Source: Gemmatimonadota bacterium
GTDB taxonomy: Bacteria > ARS69
Assembly (NCBI GenBank): GCA_020431545.1
Contig: JAGQIB010000222.1
Span: 1 to 28,934 of the forward strand
Direction of reading: 5' to 3'
Length of the DNA: 28,934 nucleotides
Part shown: piece after piece, positions 24,144-28,934 of the stretch
How positions within the stretch are numbered: the first letter of the stretch is position 1
Layout: each line of letters starts with the position of its first letter
Made by a program: the position numbers and the translations under genes
Notes under the pieces: model-generated
Told to the model about the DNA's origin: nothing
Databases searched by the model: none
The model's input: the letters and a program-made list of their open reading frames with translations, nothing else

Positions 24144-25180
24144 GCCGCCCTCCCCCGTCCGAACGGCCGCGGCTGCGTCCATCGATCCACGTGCGGCACC
24201 ATCGCGTTCATCAGCAGGATCGCGTACATCACGCCTTCCGGCAGGCCGCCGAACAGCCGGATCAGCACCACGAGCACTCCGATCCCCGCGCCGAACACCC
24301 ACGCCCCGCGCGGCGTCACCGGCGACGTGACGGGATCCGTCGCCATGAACACGGCGCCGAGGAGCAATCCGCCGGAGAACAGCAGGAACAGCGTCGACGG
24401 ACAGCGCGCCGGCAGCAGCACGTGCAGCAACCCGCCGAACGCCGCCACCGCGAGCAGGATCGCGAGCGGGATCCGCCAGTCGAACAGTCGTCGGACCGCC
24501 ATCACGATACCGAGCAGGAGCAGCAGTCCGGCACTCGTCTCGCCGAGCGATCCCGCCGTGTGTCCGCTCAGAAGAGACGGCACCGCGGTGGTCACGCCCT
24601 GGAACTTCGCGAGCGAGAGCGGCGTCGCGGCGGTCACGGAGTCCACGCCCGCGCGGGAAAGGAAGGGGAACGCGAAGTTCGTCGCGCGCCAGGCGAGCCA
24701 CGGCGCGGCTTCGCCGGCCGGAGGCGACCAGGTGGTGAGCACGGTGGGAAACGCGGCCTGCAGAAACGCGCGGCCCACCAGAGCGGGATTGAAGACGTTC
24801 TGCCCGAGCCCCCCGAAGACCGTCTTCCCGAGCGCGATCGCGACGGCGCCGCCGAGGACGGCCATCCACAGCGGAATCGCCGGGGGCAACGTGAGCCCGA
24901 GCAGTAGTCCCGTGAGCGGCGCGCTTCCGTCGCGGAACGCGGCGACGAACCCGCGCCGGCCGCCGAACGCCCACTCCGCGAGTACGGACCCGAGCGTGGA
25001 CGCCGCGAGCACGAGCAGCGCCGACGGGCCGAAGAACACGACCGCCGCCGCGACGACCGGTACGAGCGCGATCAGCACCTCGGTCATGAGGCGCGGCGTG
25101 GTCAGGGAACGCGAGACGTACGGCGCCGCCCGGAGGATCAGCGAGTCGGGTTCGTGCTCGCGCGAGGCCAGATCGCTCAC
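24140..25180 (-). CDS. rnfD: Rnf complex subunit RnfD (covalent FMN membrane protein)
   Basis: A 346-residue polytopic membrane subunit. Family motifs include SAPLTGLLLGLTLPP, GGLGQNVFNPALVGRAFL and PVTSPVTPRG. The flavin attachment site is DSVTAAT with T186 as acceptor; the residue before the final Ala is Ala instead of the usual Gly. The GTG start at 25180 overlaps the rnfC stop as GTGA. RnfD is the ion-translocating core subunit homologous to NqrB. Confidence 0.95.
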   Translation of the reverse strand: MSDLASREHEPDSLILRAAPYVSRSLTTPRLMTEVLIALVPVVAAAVVFFGPSALLVLAASTLGSVLAEWAFGGRRGFVAAFRDGSAPLTGLLLGLTLPPAIPLWMAVLGGAVAIALGKTVFGGLGQNVFNPALVGRAFLQAAFPTVLTTWSPPAGEAAPWLAWRATNFAFPFLSRAGVDSVTAATPLSLAKFQGVTTAVPSLLSGHTAGSLGETSAGLLLLLGIVMAVRRLFDWRIPLAILLAVAAFGGLLHVLLPARCPSTLFLLFSGGLLLGAVFMATDPVTSPVTPRGAWVFGAGIGVLVVLIRLFGGLPEGVMYAILLMNAMVPHVDRWTQPRPFGRGRAA

Positions 25181-26514
25181 TTCGTGCCCTTTCCGTGCTT
25201 GCGGATCTCGGACTTCGCCACGCGGATCAGCTGCACGATCGGGATGTTCGACGGGCAGGACCACGAGCACGCGCCGCACTCCATGCAGTCCATCGCGAAG
25301 GCACGATCCATGTCGTCGAACCGGCCGGCGCGCGCCAGCCGCGCGAGACGCGACGGATTCAGGAAGTTCGAGCACGCCTCCAGACACCGCCCGCACTTCA
25401 GGCAGGCGTATTCCGTCGGTCGCGCCGCGCGCGCCTCCGTGAACGCGAGGATCCCGGACGTTCCCTTGAGCACCGGAACGTCCAGGGTGGCGAGCGGTTG
25501 CCCCATCATCGGGCCGCCGAGCACGACCTCCCGCGCCTCGGGCAACAGGCCGCCGCAGTGGTGCAGGATGTCCCGCACCGACGTGCCGATCGGCACGACG
25601 AGGTTCGCCGGCTCGCGCACGCCCGGTCCCGACACCGTGAGCCAGCGCTCGATCAGGGGAACGCCCCGGTCGAACCAGTCCGCGAGCGCCGCCATCGTCT
25701 GCACGTTGTTCACGAGGACGCCGAGGTCGAGCGGCAGCTTTCCGGCCGGCACCTCTTCGCGCCACAGCGCACGGATGAGCATCTTCTCGGCGCCCTGGGG
25801 ATACTTCACGTCGAGCGGCACCACGTCGACGGTCGGACCGTCCGTGGAGCCCGCCGCCTCCTTCGCCGCCCGTTCGAGCGCCGCGATGCCGTCCGGCTTG
25901 TTCGCCTCCACTCCCACCACGATCTCGCGCACGCCGAGCTTCGCGCCGAGGATCATCGCCCCGCGCACGACCGCCTCGGGTCGCTCGACCATGAGACGGT
26001 GATCGCACGTGAGATACGGCTCGCACTCGCAGCCGTTCACGGCGAGCCGTTCGAGCCTGCGCCCCTCCGGCACCTTGTACTTCACGTGCGAGGGGAACGC
26101 GGCGCCGCCGAGCCCCACGATGCCTGCGCGCTGCACCTGCGCCACGAACTCCTCGAGCGGCATCGCCGCCCAGTCGAGCGGGTCCCGGGACGGGAGTCGC
26201 TGCGGCGACCACGGGTCGGCCGCGATCTCGATCGCGTCGACCAGGGCGCCGGAGGGATGCCGGCGACGTTCCACCGCGGTCACCGTGCCCGCAACCGGCG
26301 CGCACAGTGTGGTGGAGACGAACCCGTCCGGCTCTGCGACCGGATCCCCGCGCTCGACGCGCACGCCCGCGGTCACGATCGCCTTGGACGGCCGGCCCCC
26401 GTGCTGCGCGAGCGGGAGCACGTAGTGCGAGACGAACGGCAGCCGACGGGTCGGCGAGTCGGCCGTCGCGTCCTTGTGCTCCGCGGGATGGACTCCGTGC
26501 TGGAACGTCTTCAT
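25177..26514 (-). CDS. rnfC: Rnf complex subunit RnfC (NADH-binding, two 4Fe-4S clusters)
   Basis: A 445-residue cytoplasmic subunit where Rnf reacts with NAD(H). The glycine-rich nucleotide/FMN stretch GIVGLGGAAFPSHVK is at 131-145, followed by VNGCECEPYLTCDHRLM. Two complete 4Fe-4S motifs are present: C371, C374, C377, C381 and C410, C413, C416, C420. The ATG overlaps the stop of the upstream PFOR-like gene as ATGA, linking the two in translation. The protein ends soon after the second cluster, as in short RnfC forms without the long Ala/Lys tail of enterobacteria. Confidence 0.96.
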   Translation of the reverse strand: MKTFQHGVHPAEHKDATADSPTRRLPFVSHYVLPLAQHGGRPSKAIVTAGVRVERGDPVAEPDGFVSTTLCAPVAGTVTAVERRRHPSGALVDAIEIAADPWSPQRLPSRDPLDWAAMPLEEFVAQVQRAGIVGLGGAAFPSHVKYKVPEGRRLERLAVNGCECEPYLTCDHRLMVERPEAVVRGAMILGAKLGVREIVVGVEANKPDGIAALERAAKEAAGSTDGPTVDVVPLDVKYPQGAEKMLIRALWREEVPAGKLPLDLGVLVNNVQTMAALADWFDRGVPLIERWLTVSGPGVREPANLVVPIGTSVRDILHHCGGLLPEAREVVLGGPMMGQPLATLDVPVLKGTSGILAFTEARAARPTEYACLKCGRCLEACSNFLNPSRLARLARAGRFDDMDRAFAMDCMECGACSWSCPSNIPIVQLIRVAKSEIRKHGKGTK

Positions 26515-28934
26515 GCGTCGTCCTCGGAATCCGGACCGGCGAGCGCCATCAGCCGACGTTCCAGCCGCTCGACGAGCGCGGACTCCGTGTCGTGCGTGGC
26601 GGCATCCAGCGCGGTCGAGCGTTCGGCCACCGCGCGCCGACGCTCTTCGTCGCGGGCCTCGTCGCGCGCGCGCTCGATCGCGGGCCCGGCGCTGCCGGCG
26701 AGCAGCAGCAGGACGTCGCGGGTCGACGACGCGGGGCCGTCCCGCAGCGTGATCGTGCCGAGCGGCGCCCGCTCGGACGGGCTCGCCAGGAACGGCACGA
26801 ACTCCCCGGCATCGCGCCGCTGCCGGATCCGCTCCAGCGCGGCGGCCGCCTCTCCGTCCGGCCGCGGCGCGAACACGCGGACGAGGAGCGGGCCACCCTT
26901 CGTTGCCGCGTCGCGAATCGCGCGCACGAGCGGATCCGGATCCGCCACCGTGTCCTGCACCACGAACGCGTCGCGACCGGCCGCCGCGAGCAGCGCCAGC
27001 TCGCTCCGCCCCGCGTCGCCCCCGGCGCTCCCCGCCGTCACGATCACCGCGAGCGGCAAGCGTCGCGCGAGCAACGACTCGACTGCGCCGCCGCGACGCT
27101 CCGTCCACGACTCGTCGTCCAGGAGCAGCACCACCCGCGGCGCCAGCGCTTGTTCCTCGAGCCGCAGGTCCTCGAACCGGGCCGGCAGATCCGGCGGGTC
27201 GGGCGCGGCCGATCCCGTGAGCGCGTGCTCCACGCGACGGATTGCGCGGGCGTTCTCCACGGTCTCGCGCGCGATCTCGTCGAGCAGCCCGGACGCGGTC
27301 GCGATCCCGGCGCCGTCCAGATCCACGATCGCGGGGCCGGGGAACGGTTGCGCCGGGAACGTCGCGATCCACTCCGCGAGGTCGCGGTCCGCCACGACGA
27401 CGTAGGTGCGGCGGCCCGGTCCGGTCGCGCGCGCGAGGCGTTCGTCGAGATCCACGACGGACTTCGCGCGATCCACCACGCGCGCGAGGCGCTCGGCGTT
27501 CACCGGTCCGGTCTCCACGGCTTCCTCGAGCCGCGACACGAGCGCCGCGACGTCCACGTCGCGGCCGCCGAGCGACTCCAGACCCCGGGAGATCGCCTCC
27601 AGGTCTCCGGTCGGCACGACGTCGAGCATCGCGTGCCGGATCGACTTGGCGGCGCGCTCGCGCACCGCGCGGACCCGCGCCCGCGCATCGACGTCGCGTT
27701 GCGCCTGCGCCGCGCTCAGCGCGCCGAGCGCGAGACGCAGGCCCAGGCGCGCCGGCGAGCCCGCCGGAGCGGCGTCGCCGGGACCGAGCGCGTGACGCGC
27801 TTCCGGATCGAGCCACGTGGCCGCCGCGACGCCCACGTCGTCCCGTGCCGCGAGGCGCTCCCGGATTGCCGCATCCGTCGGAGCCATCGCGAGCGCGAGA
27901 TCGGTCCGCGCGCGCAGGGCGCCGGCCGACTCCGCTGTGGCCTCCTCGAGTCGAAGCGCCTCGGGCTCGCACTCCGTCGCGCAGATCCCGCAACCCGTGC
28001 AAGCATCCGGATCCACGACGATCGAGGCGATGTTCCCCTCCAGCGCCTCCGGCCGCGCGACCGGGAGCGCTCCGACCGCCGCGCCGACGGCCGCGACCGC
28101 AGCCGCGACGTTCGCCCGACGTTCGTCCGGCACCGAGCCCTCGATCGCCCGGAACGCCTGCTCCAGCGCGTCGTCGAACGTGGCCGGGGCATCCGCCGCC
28201 GCGAGCCGCGCTTCGACCTCGCGCGCGAGCTTCGAAGAAACGGAACGGAGTACGTCGACCGATCCGCCCTGCTCGCGCGCGAGGCGCATTCCCTCGTTCA
28301 GGAGGCCGGCCGCTCCGTGGACCACCGGTTCGATCGCTCCGTGCGGGCAGCTCACCCAGCAACGACCGCAGCCCGTGCAGGCAGCGGGATCGAACGCCGG
28401 CAGCTGACCGGAGACGTTCGCGACCGGCCGCAACGCGCCCGCCCCCGCCGGCAGCGCGGCGAGCGCGAGCAACGGATCCGGCGCGAGCGCCGCGGCGCGG
28501 CCTTCGCTCCACGGGCGAACGAATCCGTCCCAGGCGCTCGGCAACGACGACCAGGGCGCGGCGTTCTCGGGAACTCGACGGGCCCGGGCCGGTGGCACCA
28601 GGACGTCTCCGGGGGCACGATCGGAGACGCGGTCGGCGCGTACACCGTGGCGCTCCGCGCCCGGAAACGCCCGTCGCAGCTCTTCCCGGATCGCGGCCCG
28701 CTTCGGATCCGAGCGCAGGTCCGGCGCGAAGTCCGCGCCGACCCAGACCGGACCGGTGCGATCGTCGAACGTCCGGGCGAGCTCGAGCAGATCTTCCTCC
28801 AGCACTTCGGCCCCGCCGAAGCCCGCGATCGCGGAGATGAGGCGGCCGCCTACTCCCGCGGCGCGCACTTCGGCCGTCAGTCGGGGCTCGGACGCGAGCC
28901 AGGCGTTCGCGCGCTCGAGCACGAGGACGTCGCG
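26511..28934 (-). CDS. Pyruvate:ferredoxin oxidoreductase (NifJ)-like protein, C-terminal 807 residues; 5' end beyond window
   Basis: The frame is open to the window edge. By visual comparison with NifJ: visible residues 1-75 (DVLVLERANAWLASEP, later GPVWVGADF) fit the end of domain II; the next stretch is too short for domain III. Two ferredoxin motifs follow, CTGCGRCWVSCPH (C186, C189, C192, C196) and CTGCGICATECEP (C312, C315, C318, C322), about 115 residues apart instead of the usual ~45. Residues about 595-710 fit the end of the thiamine-diphosphate domain, but GDGW has become DDESW (about 606-610) and the following Asn motif is missing. It overlaps rnfC as ATGA. A normal catalytic PFOR is therefore doubtful; an electron-transfer role to Rnf is more likely. 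Identity is moderately sure, function is inference. Confidence 0.65.
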   Translation of the reverse strand, partial: RDVLVLERANAWLASEPRLTAEVRAAGVGGRLISAIAGFGGAEVLEEDLLELARTFDDRTGPVWVGADFAPDLRSDPKRAAIREELRRAFPGAERHGVRADRVSDRAPGDVLVPPARARRVPENAAPWSSLPSAWDGFVRPWSEGRAAALAPDPLLALAALPAGAGALRPVANVSGQLPAFDPAACTGCGRCWVSCPHGAIEPVVHGAAGLLNEGMRLAREQGGSVDVLRSVSSKLAREVEARLAAADAPATFDDALEQAFRAIEGSVPDERRANVAAAVAAVGAAVGALPVARPEALEGNIASIVVDPDACTGCGICATECEPEALRLEEATAESAGALRARTDLALAMAPTDAAIRERLAARDDVGVAAATWLDPEARHALGPGDAAPAGSPARLGLRLALGALSAAQAQRDVDARARVRAVRERAAKSIRHAMLDVVPTGDLEAISRGLESLGGRDVDVAALVSRLEEAVETGPVNAERLARVVDRAKSVVDLDERLARATGPGRRTYVVVADRDLAEWIATFPAQPFPGPAIVDLDGAGIATASGLLDEIARETVENARAIRRVEHALTGSAAPDPPDLPARFEDLRLEEQALAPRVVLLLDDESWTERRGGAVESLLARRLPLAVIVTAGSAGGDAGRSELALLAAAGRDAFVVQDTVADPDPLVRAIRDAATKGGPLLVRVFAPRPDGEAAAALERIRQRRDAGEFVPFLASPSERAPLGTITLRDGPASSTRDVLLLLAGSAGPAIERARDEARDEERRRAVAERSTALDAATHDTESALVERLERRLMALAGPDSEDDA

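Noticed and set aside
26511..28934. Reading the large iron-sulfur protein as RnfB
   Set aside because: It lacks the N-terminal membrane helix and the RnfB Fe-S motif in the visible part, and the flanking sequence fits NifJ domains; the missing N-terminus leaves slight doubt.

Overview
The window is high-GC (roughly two-thirds G+C by eye), densely coded bacterial chromosome with no rRNA, tRNA, insertion sequence or CRISPR array that I can see. Four secreted proteins share a C-terminal domain of the FlgD-Ig-like / type IX sorting kind (PNP-F at its start, a DVxGRxV turn, then DAGxxxPAGVYFxR). Together with Asp-box propellers, an Rnf complex and arginine deiminase, this suggests an uncultured FCB-related lineage of the Eisenbacteria / Krumholzibacteria type. 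That placement is inference, not a match.

Layout. Positions 1-1543 (minus): the start of ornithine carbamoyltransferase preceded by arginine deiminase, an arginine-catabolic pair with a well-formed promoter. 1805-3235 (plus): a secreted helical-toroid-like protein. 3252-3599 (minus): a lone STAS-domain protein. 3697-6210 (minus): an 837-residue Asp-box protein. 6370-10331 (minus): oligoendopeptidase F coupled to a GreA factor carrying a ~550-residue N-terminal extension. 10572-12607 (plus): an LpoB-like lipoprotein and a second lipoprotein. 12625-14279 (minus): an NRDE/TANGO2 protein overlapping Hsp33. 14390-15292 (minus): an unrecognised 300-residue protein. 15293-15848: a 556-base gap with a five-copy 11-bp tandem repeat. 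15849-20294 (plus): an ECF-like sigma factor, a membrane-anchored FG-GAP protein and a second Asp-box protein. 20304-21911 (minus): a secreted TIM-barrel-like hydrolase with the same tail domain. 22080-28934 (minus): an Rnf operon.

The Rnf operon is the most unusual part. Its order is [NifJ/PFOR-like protein]-rnfC-rnfD-rnfG-rnfE-rnfA-[56-residue Cys-containing membrane peptide]. Each of the first five junctions is a 4-base start/stop overlap. No rnfB is visible at either usual position, before rnfC or after rnfA. The upstream position holds a large protein that aligns by eye to the C-terminal half of pyruvate:ferredoxin oxidoreductase: the end of domain II, two 4Fe-4S ferredoxin motifs, and a thiamine-diphosphate domain whose GDG motif has become a DDE-type sequence. 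My working hypothesis is that this protein took over the electron-input role of RnfB. The 5' end of its gene lies outside the window.

Physiologically, the arginine deiminase pathway and the Rnf ion pump point to anaerobic or fermentative energy conservation. The secreted Asp-box and hydrolase-like proteins point to degradation or binding of extracellular polymers.
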